Shown: positions 11,309-23,348, counted from the stretch's first letter. The stretch is DNA of 64,000 nucleotides from Castor canadensis (GCF_047511655.1 NC_133389.1:157433973-157497972), one strand, 5' to 3'. Notes: generated by a model from the letters alone, not told the origin. Numbers and translations are program-made.

Positions 11309-12972
11309 TCAATAGAAATCCATGACCCTCCTCAAAGAACCGACTCTGGCATTCATGGCCCCCCAGTCACGATAGCGCCTGTATTCCCCAGGCCTCAGCA
11401 GGTACTGCCGACCCCGATAGTTGGGCATCTCGTAGAGGACCCAGCAGCCCTCCAGCACATTGAGGGAGTAGATGTCATTAAAGTGGAAGCGGTCCTGGAG
11501 AGAGGGGCAGTCCTCAGTGATCTCCACCATCTGGCCTCTGTAATCTTCCTTCTCATACAGTCTGATCCTGTGAGAGCTGGCCTGGTAGGCCCACAAACAG
11601 AAAGAAGTAAAAAGCATCAGGGAAATAACTAGTTAGTGAGATTCAAGCCATTTCAAAATATATGGCAAACTAAGCAATTTTAATACTTAGAAACTTCTCA
11701 TTACTGAGGGCAGAGATCTAGTACCTTTCCCAGGTCATGCAGTGTGAGTGAATGAGCTGAGGACATCTCACTCTTTAATATATTCAGATATTTCCCAGAA
11801 CCACCTCCTATGCTCAGCAGCACAGAGAAATGCAAACCTCCTGCAGCTTAGTATAATTTTTTTGCCATTTTGAGGAAATGTTTTTATATTAAAATAAATA
11901 TATTAAAGTGTAAATAAAATGTATCTGAAATACATTAATATAAGATATTAAACATCTTAAGTCGTAGGCAACAATTTTTGCTTAGTCAGTTTATAAGTAT
12001 GATTTGTAAATATATAGTATAAACTTATAAATAAAATTTATAAAAGTGGGAAAGTAAAATTGGTAAGTCCAAGGACTAATTTTTGTATAAACTAAACTTT
12101 AGTGTTTTAAAACACATATGAAATACACATGACACAAGTGTAAAATATCTGTGTTGTTCTCCTTGATGGAAAGTACTTTTATTTGTAGAGGTGGAAGAAA
12201 CCCAAAATATGCAAGCAGGAAGCAAAAGGGGAAAGAGGATTTAAAAACCATTTCACAGTATGCCCATGCCCAGTTAACTACCATGATACCAGGTACTTAT
12301 TCTTTGACTAGGTATCAGTGGGTTTTCTACAATTCCATTCTAAGTCATTCCAGGACAAGGGCTGCCAAGACGTTCTAACTCCATAGATACTTGTTGATAA
12401 AATGGTATAGGAGCAACACTTTGCTTTCGTGGGGTGCAAACTGTGTTGAACTAATCCACTTTAGCTTTTGTGGATCTTTTCCTATCAGAAATTCTCCAGG
12501 ATCACCCCTACTTTGTTGAACCTTGGCTGGAAACAATCCCAGCAGGGTCCCAGGGCCTCAGTCCTGGTGAGATTCTGGACTCACATAGGGGATGAGGCGG
12601 CAGGAGCGGATGGAGTCGCTGAGGCCCATCCACTGCTGGTAGTCGGGGTAGTCCCCGCGCCGCAGGAAGTACTGGCAGCCCGAATAGTTGGGCTGCTCAT
12701 AGAGCATCCAGCAGCCGCTGTCCACGCGCACCGAGTTGCAGCGGCTGAAGTAGGGCTGCAGGTTGGCGTGGTCGCTGCTGCACTCGTAGTGGCGGCCCTG
12801 GAAGCCGCGGTCCTCGTAGAAGGTGATCTGCAAGGCAAGGCGAGGCGAGGCGCAGGCTCAGAGGCCGGAGCCGGGCCCGGGCCCCCGTGGGCAGGGTCCC
12901 TCCCCGGTCCCAGGTCCCTGGTCCGCGGTCCGGGTCTCCGGGCCGGGCGCCCGCTGCGCTCACCTTCCCCAT
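11309..12972 (-). CDS. CRYGD: Gamma-crystallin D-like lens protein, intact, 3 coding exons
   Basis: Monomeric two-domain beta-gamma crystallin, a structural refractive protein packed in the cytoplasm of lens fibre cells. Coding exons are 12964-12972 (ATGGGGAAG, Met-Gly-Lys), 12585-12827 (243 bp) and 11309-11581 (273 bp, ending in TGA), giving 174 residues, the usual family length. Introns of 136 and 1003 bp have GT donors and CAG acceptors. Exon 2 encodes Greek key motifs 1-2 ([20 protein letters not shown], then the [19 protein letters not shown] corner). Exon 3 encodes motifs 3-4 ([14 protein letters not shown] to [10 protein letters not shown]). The HYECSSDH and YEQPNYSG signatures fit gamma-D/E/F rather than A, B or C, and gene order fits CRYGD. 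The VEIT, EMPNYR and terminal MDFY residues resemble rodent gamma-E/F, so the D label rests partly on position. Confidence 0.93.
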
Positions 12973-13020
12973 GGCTGATGGAGGTGGATGTGCGGTGGGG
13001 TGCGGGCCGCAGCGCGCGGT

Positions 13021-13066
13021 CTATATAGCGGGAGGGCTGCTGCGTTGGCAGGAACAGCACAAAGGG
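13021..13066 (-). promoter_or_regulatory. CRYGD proximal promoter with TATA box
   Basis: On the minus strand a TATATAG box (13021-13027) lies about 50 bp upstream of the ATG. Just upstream is the block TGTGCTGTTCCTGCCAACGC, which the other cluster genes share with little change. Family knowledge places Sox1/Sox2, Maf-family and Pax6 control in this part of gamma-crystallin promoters. Which factor binds here is inference. Confidence 0.8.
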
Positions 13067-13194
13067 GCCCGCGGGGGCAGGGGTATTTCCGTGTTCTCTT
13101 TTTTTCTCTTTGCTGTCGGAGTCCGTGGGGCTTATTGTGGGTTTTGGTCCCATTCTCTCTCTGGAATATTCGGGTTGCTATCACTGGCTGATGC

Positions 13195-14984
13195 TATTGA
13201 GATTGTTTGAAAAAACGTAATTTGGGACATTGTCTATTTAATAATAGGAATAGAACTTCGGCCATTTCATATATTGTTCACACTTTTATTTGTATAGTTG
13301 GGAAAATCAAAATAGATTAAGTGGGGGAGCAAAAAAAGAGTTTTAATATGATGGATATAAATTAATCTGTAAGACTCACCATAACACCTATGTGTCCCAG
13401 TCTTGAATGTTGATTGTAAACACGAAGAAAATGGACTTAATTGAAAGTAGAAAATTTCAAGCTAGTAGTTTCGAAGCACTTCAGAAATAAAGGGTGTAAG
13501 AAAGTGGAGCGTTTTCCCAAGTGAGTTCCCAGAATTTCATACTTTCAGTATGGTAAAAAGCACACTCGACACAGATCTTCAATATTGGTTTTGACTTTTG
13601 TTTCAGTCCTGTCTGAAAGTAGACTGAGAATTAATCTCTTTCTCTTAGCTAGTTATGGTTCTGGGATTCAAAGGGAAAAATAGTTTTAAGATACTTAATC
13701 TTAGAAAAACTAAAAGGAAATGTCTGAGTTTGACAAGATAAAAAACTAATACATTTAAAATAAAAAAGCAGGTTACTTTTTAGCTTATAAAGTAAAAACA
13801 AATTCCCAAGAAACACAATTCTGGCAGGATCTAGGGTATTCTGTTCTCTGGTGAACAAGAGTAAACAAAGCCTTTCACGCAGAGGAAATGAATTGTAGAA
13901 ACACAAAGGGGAGCTATGGCTGGAATGGTGTAGGGAGAGGAAGGAATAAATGTCTAAAGGTCAAGACTCTAGGAAGACTTTAGAAAGTATTTATTGGTCT
14001 GGAAAAGAGTTTGATGTACTGGAAAGAGTACTGGAGTGGAAGATGACCTATGTGTCCAGCCCTTTTCATGTTCAAAGAATTATCCGCAGTCTATGTCAAC
14101 CCATGGAAGGGCTTTATCTTGACTTTGAGTCAGAAATCTTTCTGAGTTGGTTATTTATGAATTGAACTTAGTTGGCTATGTGCAATATAATGATTTCAAT
14201 TCTTATTTTCTGACTTCTGGCTTTCTGACTGTGTAGGCATATATTACAAAGTTACTTACGTTTTGATAGTGGAACATAAGCAGCCAGGCTAATACATAAA
14301 AACCACCATTTTTATTATGATTATTTATTTTATTAACTTTTATTAAAAATTTAAAATAATGAAAAATACTTTTAATACAATGTGGTTTTTCTCAAAGTTG
14401 TTTCTGAGTCTAAGGTTCTGTGGGAAGAGTGCACATGGATGGAAACAATACAATGTGAGATGTGGAATTCAGAGTCACAGAGAGCACAGTCAGTAGGACT
14501 CAGGGAATGAAGAACTAGGAACCTTGAAGAGCATCATGGGGCTGTCTTGGGATCACTACCTCTCTTGGCATGCACTTACACCTAAAATTAAGGACACATT
14601 TGGAGAAGCCAAATAAATGGATTTGAGCAGGGTTTTGTGGGTTTTGGTTTTTGGTTTTTTCCATTAGGCAGGAAGAGAAAAAGCTTTATTTCAACGTAGG
14701 GCTGAAGAAACAAGGAAAACACCCAAAATTTCTTATAAATCTGAAGAGCTAATGGCTTGGGCCAGAATGTGGCTTGATTTAAATGCTCTGTAGAAAGTTT
14801 CAGAAGTGACAAATGTGTGTAACTTGCCCCAAGTTGTGCTTGGTGCTAGGAAAATACGAGTAAGGCCCAAGAGCTCTGGCAGCTGAGGCACAGAGCTCTT
14901 CACAAGTTGTCTGGAATGATGGATGAAGATTATCACTAAAGGTGGAATAGAACATGAAGAGCAGGCACTATTGTCCTGAGCTCT
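13195..14984. other. Intergenic upstream of CRYGD, no gene seen
   Basis: AT-rich sequence beyond the CRYGD upstream block (13156-13193). No exon-like or repeat signature I can name. Confidence 0.5.
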
Positions 14985-15985
14985 ATCTAGCCATCTTTTA
15001 ACTATTTAGATGGCTGTACATCATCATCTTAAGTGAAGTAAGCCAGGTTCAGAAAGCTAAAGGCCGCATTTCTCTCTCATATGTGGAATATAGGCCCAAT
15101 ACAAATACAAGCAATATTATATATACATATAAATATATACAAAGCATATACCCAAAAGAGGGACTGGTAGAAGAGACTAAGGGAGGAATGAAAGATAGTG
15201 AATATTGAAATACATCACATCTGTGTAGGAATAAGACACAATAAAATGCACTGAAAATTGTTGAACAACACAGGATGGGGGAAAAAGGTGTAGAAGGGCA
15301 GTGGAGAGGGATTAGATTGATTTAAGCACAATATATTTACATATAAAATGCCAATGCAAAAATCCCACTGAACAAAGAACAGATATCTAAACAATGAAGG
15401 ACAGGAATGTAAAACAGGTCAAGATAAGGGGGAGGCTCTAATGGGAGGAGGAGGGAACATGAAGAAAGTAAAGAAGGTGAATACAATTGATGTAGTTTCT
15501 ATAAGAGGTTGAATGTGGAACAGTCAAACCTGTTGAAATCACCATAAAATGAGGACTAAGTTAGAAAGAAGAACAATGGAGGGAATAAGCCAATTCCGGG
15601 TATAAAACATATATACATGGAAATGTCACAGTGGAACTCCCTGTGTAGCTATCTTAAACAAACAAAAATTTCTTTTTTTTTTCAAAAACAGAAATCAAGA
15701 AGGTAAAACAGGCCTTGTCTGTGTTTGGTACCAGTGGGAGAGAGGAGGGCATAAGGAAAAGGTAAAGAAGGGCGAATATGTTGGAAGTATTTTGTACTCA
15801 TGTATGAAAATGGAACAATGAGACCCACTGAAACTATTCTAAGAAGGGGAGGAAGGGGCATAAAGGAGAAAGATGGAGGGGTGAATCTAACTAAGATATA
15901 GTGTAAGCACTTTTGTAAATGTCACAGTGTACCCCCTGTACAACCTTAATATGCTAATAAAAAATTTAAAAATTAAAAAAATATG
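14985..15985 (+). mobile_element. Older L1 3'-end fragment
   Basis: It opens with the end-of-ORF2 phrase (AAGTGAAGTAAGCCAGGTTC, CTCTCATATGTGGA) and continues through a purine-rich 3' UTR to AATATGCTAATAAAAAATTT at about 15950. It differs from the young L1 family here, and no coding frame is open. Confidence 0.75.
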
Positions 15986-17611
15986 TGACTTCAAACAAAA
16001 GTGATGGCAAAAGAGAATAGTTCAGGTTAGGGTTTTTCTGTATGTATGGTGTACACATATATGGTGCCACACCATTTCATGGGGGTTGGGTAGAAAAGAT
16101 GCTTAGGGAATGACTATGACATCCACATTGATAGCTCTCCCCAGCTTTGGCAGCAGCTTTGAAATGAGAACTGGTAACTTAGAGGGCTGTGGATCCAGAG
16201 ATGTGTTTTGTTTGGCTGGCACAGGTTTGATGGACTTTGTAAAGCTTTGGATTGGGTCACACTCTTCACAGTTTGCTATATCCTCACCATTCCCTGCTGT
16301 CTTAAAGGAGGTTGTTTCACTTACATCATCTGCCTTGCACCTGAAGGCATTGACTTGCATCTTCAAACAAAAGTTTTCAAATGCTGCTTCGTTTTCACCA
16401 GCTGAGAAAACTATATATCAGGTAATAGTGTACAAATATTCTTTGTTAGCCTGAAACAGGCTTTATTATGTATTTTTTGGTGGGGAGAGACTTGAGTGTG
16501 TGTGAAAAAGTTCTTTGTACATGTCTTTTATAAGTGATGTAAGAATAGATGGTGCTTAGTCTTTCATCTTGTATTGTTTTTATGTTTTAAATGTCTTTCT
16601 TGTCAAAACAAAAACTGGCAATATTATGTTTCCCACCTGAAGAAAATTGTTCTGGGAAATATTAAATGTTGAAAACCACTTGACTTAAATAAGGTAAAAA
16701 AATATGGTAAATATTTGTAGTGGTAGATCTGCTTGTCATGATGCTTCCAAATCCTATTCTAGAATAATCACATTAATTATTCCTATGTAGAACTCCCCAT
16801 GCTAGGACAACAATAGAGTTAAGGATTTAAGATCAGCTTGAACTGGGGTCCTATCCTTGCCTCTAACTAGCTGTGAGAATCTGGGTGTTATGTAATGGAG
16901 CATCAAATTTTTAAAAATTAAGGTTGTAATTAATAGACTTTAATTTGCCCAGAATAGAAGCTGCTTATATAATTGAACTGTTTTTGCCTTCAAGATAATG
17001 TTCTTTACTGCAACTTCTACTGTGAAACCTCCATCCATGACTTTTCATATTAAATGAATAGTTTTCTTCTCACTGGAAACTATATTCATTGGAGATGTTG
17101 TTCCAAAGGAGAGAGAAAAAAAGAAGTGTTGTAGAAAATTAAGGTGTATAATGAAGTATTAAATGAATATGCCATCCCAGAAAAACACTTTCCTTCCCAA
17201 AATGCTAAGGAATAAAAACACATAACAAAAGGAACATGCAAATAAATATTATTCCATTTATTTTCCCTAGAAGTTTTTAATGAGATGATTTAAATGTACT
17301 TAGTGGAAGTAATAAATAAAAGAGATTAATGTGCATTATTTAGGACACTTTGTAAGTTCTTGACTTAAAAAAGATTATATCTTCTATGTGATATTAGTAT
17401 TTAGCATTATTTCTATGTAGAGCTCTATGGGCTAGAAACAATGTCCTTTGTTAGTTTTGTTGTGTTATCTTCATCAATGCTACATACAGTAGGCCTGTGG
17501 TAGGACCTCTTAGTACTACCTCTTAGTAGTTAATCTTTGGGCAGTCCATTAAAATAAAATATAAACATGTACTATGAGCAGGTGCTCACAGTTTTGGGTG
17601 TCTATCCTTTT
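15986..17611. other. Intergenic, unassigned; patch open on both strands at 16103-16454
   Basis: The segment 16103-16454 is open for 87 codons on the minus strand and 114 on the plus strand. It is less AT-rich than its surroundings. I do not recognise either translation; an unnamed old repeat is the likeliest explanation. The rest is AT-rich. Confidence 0.35.
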
Positions 17612-17628
17612 AAAATTACAATGTGTTA

Positions 17629-20366
17629 TCTCCTTAATGAACACTAATGCAAAAATCCTCAGTAAAATAATAGCAAACTGAATTAAACAACACATAAAAA
17701 AGATCATTCACCATGACCAAGTAGGCTTCATCCCAGGAATGCAGGGGTGGTTCAACATACGAAAATCAATAAACATAATAAACCACATTAACAGAAGCAA
17801 AGACAAAAACCACATGATCATCTCAATAAATGCAGAAAAAGCCTAAGTTAAGATCCAACACCATTTAATGGTAAAAGCTCTAAGAAAACTAGGAATAGAA
17901 GGAAAGTACCTCAACATTATAAAAGCTATATATGACAAACCTACAGCCAGCATTATGCTTAACAGAGAAAAACTGAAACCATTCCCTCTAAAATTAGGAA
18001 CTAGACAAGGATGCCCACTATCTCCACTCCTATTCAACATAGTACTGGAATTCCTAGCCAGAGCAATTATGCAAGAAGAAGGAATAAAAGGAATTCAAAT
18101 AGGTAAAGAAACTGTCAAAATATCCCTATTTGCAGATGATATGATCCTATACCTTAAAGACCCAAAAACCTCTACTCAAAAGCTCCTAGACACCATCAAT
18201 AGCTATAGCAAGGTAGCAGGATATAAAATCAACATAGAAAAATCATTAGCATTTCGATACACTAATAATGAACAAACTGAGAAAGAATATATGAAAACAA
18301 TGCCATTTACAATAGCCTCAAAAAAAATCAATACCTAGGTGTAAACCTACCAAAGGATGTGAAAGACCTCTACAAGGAAAACTATACACTTCTGAAGAAA
18401 GAGATTGAGGAAGACTATAGAAAGTGGAGAGATCTCCCATGCTCATGGATTGGTAGAATCAACAGAGTAAAAATGTCTATACTCCCAAAAGTAATCTATA
18501 TGTTGAATGCAATTCCCATCAAAATTCCAATGACATTCATTAAAGAGATTGAAAAATCTAATGTTAAATTTATATGGAAACACAGAGGCCACGAATAACC
18601 AAGGCAATACTCAGTCAAAAGAACAATGCTGGAGGTATCACAATACCTGACTTCAAACTATATTACAAAGCAATAACAATAAAAACAGCATGGTACTGGC
18701 ACAAAAACAGACATGAAGACCAGTGGAAGAGAATAGAGGACCCAGATATGAAGCCACACAACTATAACCAACTTGTCTTTGACAAAGGCGCTAAAAATAT
18801 ACGATGGAGAAATAGCAGCCTCTTCAACAAAAACTGCTGGGAAAACTGGTTAGCAGTCTGCAAAAAACTGAAACTAGATCCATGTTTATCACTCTATACC
18901 AATATTAACTCAAAATGGATCAAGGAATCTTAATATCAGACCCCAAACTCTAAAGTCGGTACAAGAAAGAGTAGGAAATACACTGGAATTAATAGGTATA
19001 GGCAAGAACTTTCTCAATGGAACCCTAGCAGCACAGCAACTAAGAGATAGCATAGATAAATGGGACCTCATAAAACTAAAAAGTTTCTGCTCAACAAAAG
19101 AAATGGTCTCTAAACTGAATAGACCACCCACAGAGTGGGAGAAAATATTTTCCAGCTACACATCAGACAAAGGACTGATAACCAGAATATACAGGGAACT
19201 TAAAAAACTAAATTCTCCCAAAATTAATGAACCAATAAAGAAATGGGCAAGTGAACTAAACAGAACTTTCTCAAAAGAAGAAATTTAAATGGCCAAAAAG
19301 CACATGAAAAAATGCTCACCATCTCTAGCAATAAAGGAAATGCAAATTAAAACCACACTAAGATTCCACCTCACTCCTGTTAGAATAGCCAACATTAGTA
19401 ACACCACAAACAACAGGTGTTGGCGAGGATGGGGGTGGGGGGAGGAACCCTCTTACACTGCTGGTGGGAATGTAAACTAGTACAACCACTCTGGAAAAAA
19501 ATTTGGAGGCTACTTAAAAAGCTAAACATTGATCTACCATATGATCCAGCAATACCACTCTTGGGGATATACCCAAAAGACTGTGACACAGGTTACTCCA
19601 GAGGCACCTACACACCCATGTTTATTGCAGCACTATTCACAATAGCCAAGTTATGGAAACAGCCAAGATGCCCCACTACTGACAAATGGATCATGAAAAT
19701 GTGGTATTTATACACAATGGAATTTTATGCAGCCATGAAGAAGAACGAAATGTTATCATTCACTGGTAAATGGATGGAATTGGAGAACATCATTCTGAGT
19801 GAGGTTAGCCTGGCCCAAAAGGCCAAGAATCGTATGTTCTCTCTCATATGTGGACATTAGATCAAGGGCAAACACAACAAGGGGATTGGACTTTGAGCAC
19901 ATGATAAAGTGAGAGCACACAAGGGAGATATTAAGACACCCAAAAAACTAGATAGTATTTGTTGCCCTCAACACAGAGAAACTAAAACAGATATTTTAAA
20001 GCAACTGAGGCCAACAGGAGAAGTGGACCAGGAGCTAGAGAAAAGGTTAGTTCAAGAAGAATTAACTTAGAAGGTAACACACATGCACAGGAAATCAATG
20101 TGAGTCAACTCCCTGTATAGCTATCCTTATCTCAACCAGCAAAAACCCTTGGTGTTTCCTATTATTGCTTATAATCTCTCTTCAACAAAATTAGAGATAA
20201 GGGCAAAATAGTTTCTGCCAGGTAGCGAGAGGGTGGAGGAGAGAGGGAGGGGGTGGGGAGGTAAGAGGAGGGGAGGGGGGAGAAATGACCCAAACATTGT
20301 ATGCACATGTGAATAAAATAAAAAATTTTAAAACAGGTGGAAACAACCCCCCCAAAAAAAATAAAT
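17629..20366 (+). mobile_element. 5'-truncated L1, ORF2 3' half plus 3' UTR
   Basis: The perfect 17-bp duplication AAAATTACAATGTGTTA at 17612-17628 and 20367-20383 frames the insert. It begins inside ORF2 at the [17 protein letters not shown] equivalent. It contains the FADDMILYL motif and the C-terminal CWWEC knuckle, ends ORF2 at 19860 (SLICGH), and closes with a G-rich 3' UTR and an A-rich tail. ORF2 is broken by several frameshifts and stops (for example near 17845, 18340, 18590 and 18933), so it is older than the element at 956-7976 but of the same family. It sits inside older L1-like sequence that resumes at about 20390. Confidence 0.93.
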
Positions 20367-20389
20367 AAAATTACAATGTGTTAAGATAA

Positions 20390-20875
20390 GAGCATATGTA
20401 TTAGGATATTCTTTGCAACATTACTTGTAAAAGGAACATTTGAAAAGTCCAGTGGCCAATGGAGAAATTGTGCAATAACATAAGGGAACCTCCAAACCAT
20501 GAGATGCCATTCAGCCATGAAATGGAATGAGGCACTGCCATATATACACATATATAAATGTATTATTTTTATATATTATTATATTTTTATATGTATATAT
20601 TATTTATATGAATATTTATCCATGCATGCATATATAATGTGATATATATAACATTTTAAAAACATGTTGCAGACTAGTGTATACACCATGATTCCATTTT
20701 TGTAAAGAAAAGAAACGTGTTTCATGAGATAGGTGTACAAACAAAGGAAGAATTGCAGAAGGGTGCCCACCGAATGTAAGTGGCGATTAGCAGTGAAGGC
20801 TGTCAAAAGAATCCCTCTGCTTTTTTCTTTATAGAATTTGTGAAGTAGTAAGACTACTTTGGAGGAAATTTTCAA
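20390..20875 (+). mobile_element. Old L1 remnant interrupted by the 17.6-20.4 kb L1
   Basis: Phrases such as AATGGAGAAATTGTGCAATA and CATTCAGCCATGAAATGGAA are typical of decayed L1 ORF2 C-terminal and 3' UTR sequence. A TA-repeat stretch lies at 20540-20650. Confidence 0.55.
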
Positions 20876-21680
20876 GTTAAAAACATGTTAATTATTTACT
20901 GATCAAAAGATTTCCAGTTGCCTGCTTTTTCTTTCTTTTTCCTCCTCTTTCTCCTCCTCTTCTAATTTGCAGGGTTTTGTATGTGAGCAAGCAGATTTTA
21001 CTTCTCTTAAAGGACGCTAGAAATTGTGTGCCTTTAAATTTGAGCCTTTACTTTTTTAGTTAAAGGCCTTTTTTTGTATCATGCAAGTCTATTTAAAATA
21101 GTGATGTGTACTAATGTATTTGCATTAGTTGTGTGATATAATCATGTGTACAGTGTCTGCACTTTTGGGCCCTGGCAGTACTGGTTAAGAGGCACGCTTT
21201 TATTTGGGGTGTAGAAGTGGAGGGTCATCAACTTTGTACCAAGGTATGGCAATGGCTGGTGGCAGACCTCGCCTCAGTTATATAATACGTGCTTGAAAGT
21301 AAACAAAAATAGAGTGCCTTATATAGCTTAGCTCGGCTTTTGTCAAGCTGGACTCACCCTCACCACTCGTTAGACTGCCTTTAGTGGTCATAAGGAAAAT
21401 TCTAGATTATTGTTCCTTAAAGATCTTATCCAATGCCTCCCTTCTCAGCAGTCACCCTTTCTCATGTCTCTACCTTTGAGTTTTCTTTCTCAAGCAGGCA
21501 CACCCTCACTCCATCCCAAATTCTGAGATTTGTTCAGATTCACTCTGTCTTGAAGTTCTTGAGCAGACCTCCGCCCCCTCTCCCACTCACCTCTCAACCT
21601 TTTACCAGGAGCATGTACAGGTGGACTGATTTGGAAAGAAAAACAGAAGTCGGGGTTTGCCAACAATACAGACTAAATAC
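20876..21680. other. Intergenic downstream of CRYGC, nothing recognised
   Basis: It starts with a pyrimidine-rich run near 20925-20960. The remainder has no feature I can name. Confidence 0.45.
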
Positions 21681-21686
21681 TTTATT
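21681..21686 (-). terminator. CRYGC polyadenylation signal AATAAA
   Basis: AATAAA on the minus strand, 38 bases past the TGA stop. The conserved downstream CCTGGCACT stretch seen at the other three genes is not evident here. Confidence 0.75.
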
Positions 21687-21723
21687 AAGTTCCAAAATGA
21701 GAAAAGGGTAGTGTTAACCTTTT

Positions 21724-23348
21724 TCAGTATAAATCCACCACCCTCCGCAAAGAGCCTGCCTTAGCGTCCATGGCCCCCCAGTCGTGGTAGCACCTGTACT
21801 CTTGGGGCCTCAGCAGGTACTGCTGGCCCCTGTAGTTGGGCATCTCATAGAGGACCCAGCAGCCCTCCAGCACGTGGAGAGAGCGCACCTCACTTAGGTG
21901 GAAGCGGTCCTGGATGCAGGAGCAGTCCTCACTCAGCTCCATCATGGGGCCTTTGTGGTCTTCTCTCTCATACAACCGCATCCTTTGGGAACCGGTCTGC
22001 TCAGGACACAGAAAGAAAGATCAATACAAAGCAAATGAGTCTTTCAGAATTCATCCAATCAAACAACAGATGAACTTACCAGGTTGGAGTAGGAGATTGC
22101 TGATGTAAAATCTGAGACTCTGAGATTGCTATGAGTGCTATGCAGGCATCTGTCTTTTACTAGCATTTAAGGACACTGTGAATGTTCATTTCCTGTTTCT
22201 TATCTAGGAGATGTAATATTTAAGAGGTTGAAACTCTCAGTTGGAACCTGCCAAGAACTCAGTGTCTTGATTCTTAACCCTGTGTTCACTCAAGCTTGTG
22301 TTTGGGGGGGAGGGGCAAATAAAAATTATTTATTTTGACTAGTATCTTTGCATTCCTTTGGTGGGAATATTGTCTCCTCAAAGTTATATATATATATAAA
22401 ATTTGGCCAGTGACGTACGATTTTATCTTGAGACAAGGTCTGGCTATGTAGCCCAGGTTGGCCTTAAACTCCCTGTACTCCTGCCTCAGTGTGCACACCA
22501 TACATGGTTAAAGTAGGATTTTTAAAAAATCATGTACTTCAGTGGAAAATTTGTTTAGATAGCCACTTGCAGCCAGAATTCAGCTGATTTTCCAAATTAA
22601 GGAAAATTACTTTTTTCAAAGTTGGCTACTACATTTAGGTAGTCTATGATAACAACAGTTTTCAGTATTTCTTACTCCACAGTGAAATCTAATCATTCAT
22701 TAGGAATTCCTTTACCATAGAGGAAAATTAATTTATTGGAAATACTGCCTTCTTATTCTTAGCCAGCTTCCCAGTCTAATATTACATTGGTTGAGGACGA
22801 CTTTTGACCTAGTGATGGCAAAATTTAAAAATAAAACTAACACTTATAAGTGGATTCTTTCTTATAATCTCATCCGTTTGGACTTTGGTAGGCAGTTAAA
22901 GCCCATTTAACCCTCAGGTATTTTTTATAGGAAAAACTCCTCTCCAACCCACATCAGTAACACAGCGGTCACTCAGACTCATCAACACTCACGTGCGGAA
23001 TGAGGCGGCAGGAGCGGATGGAGTCGCTGAGGCCCATCCACTGCTGGTAGTCGGGGTAGTCCCCGCGCCGCAGGAAGTACTGGTGGCCCTGGTAGTTGGG
23101 GCGCTCATAGAGCATCCAGCAGCCGCTGTCTACACGGATGGAGTTGCAGCGGCTGAAGTAGGGCTGCAGGTTGGCGTGGTCGCTGGTGCACTCATAGCAG
23201 CGGCCCTGGAAGCCGCGGTCCTCGTAGAAGGTGATCTGCAAGGGAAGAATAATTCCCAATGAAATCACTTGCTCCCAGTATGGCTTGTAGCAAGGCGTTT
23301 TCTTTTCCCCTTCTTTTTCTTTAACTTGTGTCTGCTCACCTTCCCCAT
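21724..23348 (-). CDS. CRYGC: Gamma-crystallin C, intact, 3 coding exons
   Basis: Two-domain gamma-crystallin of lens fibre cytoplasm. Coding exons are 23340-23348 (Met-Gly-Lys), 22993-23235 (243 bp) and 21724-21996 (273 bp), giving 174 residues. Introns are 104 and 996 bp with canonical GT/AG ends; the longer one holds a B1-type SINE fragment. Exon 3 identifies the gene: [19 protein letters not shown], the RPQEYR corner and [10 protein letters not shown] match CRYGC as I recall it from human. Exon 2 ([40 protein letters not shown]) is nearly the same as that of CRYGB and, in its 5' part, like CRYGD, which suggests gene conversion. A Q replaces the common H in the TGSQRMRLY start of exon 3. 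No break is visible. Confidence 0.95.
22426..22508 (-). mobile_element. B1-like SINE fragment in CRYGC intron 2
   Basis: TTGAGACAAGGTCTGGCTAT then GTAGCCCAGGTTGGCCTTAA is reverse B1. Confidence 0.75.

Noticed and set aside
11282-11632. Plus-strand frame of 116 codons opposite CRYGD exon 3 (similar ones at 22993 and 41332)
   Set aside because: The same antisense frame recurs opposite sister exons, as expected from conserved coding sequence on the minus strand.
12468-13210. Several 60-190 codon frames on both strands over the CRYGD exon 2/promoter region
   Set aside because: They arise from the GC-rich, stop-poor exon 2 read in other frames. None respects the conserved splice sites.
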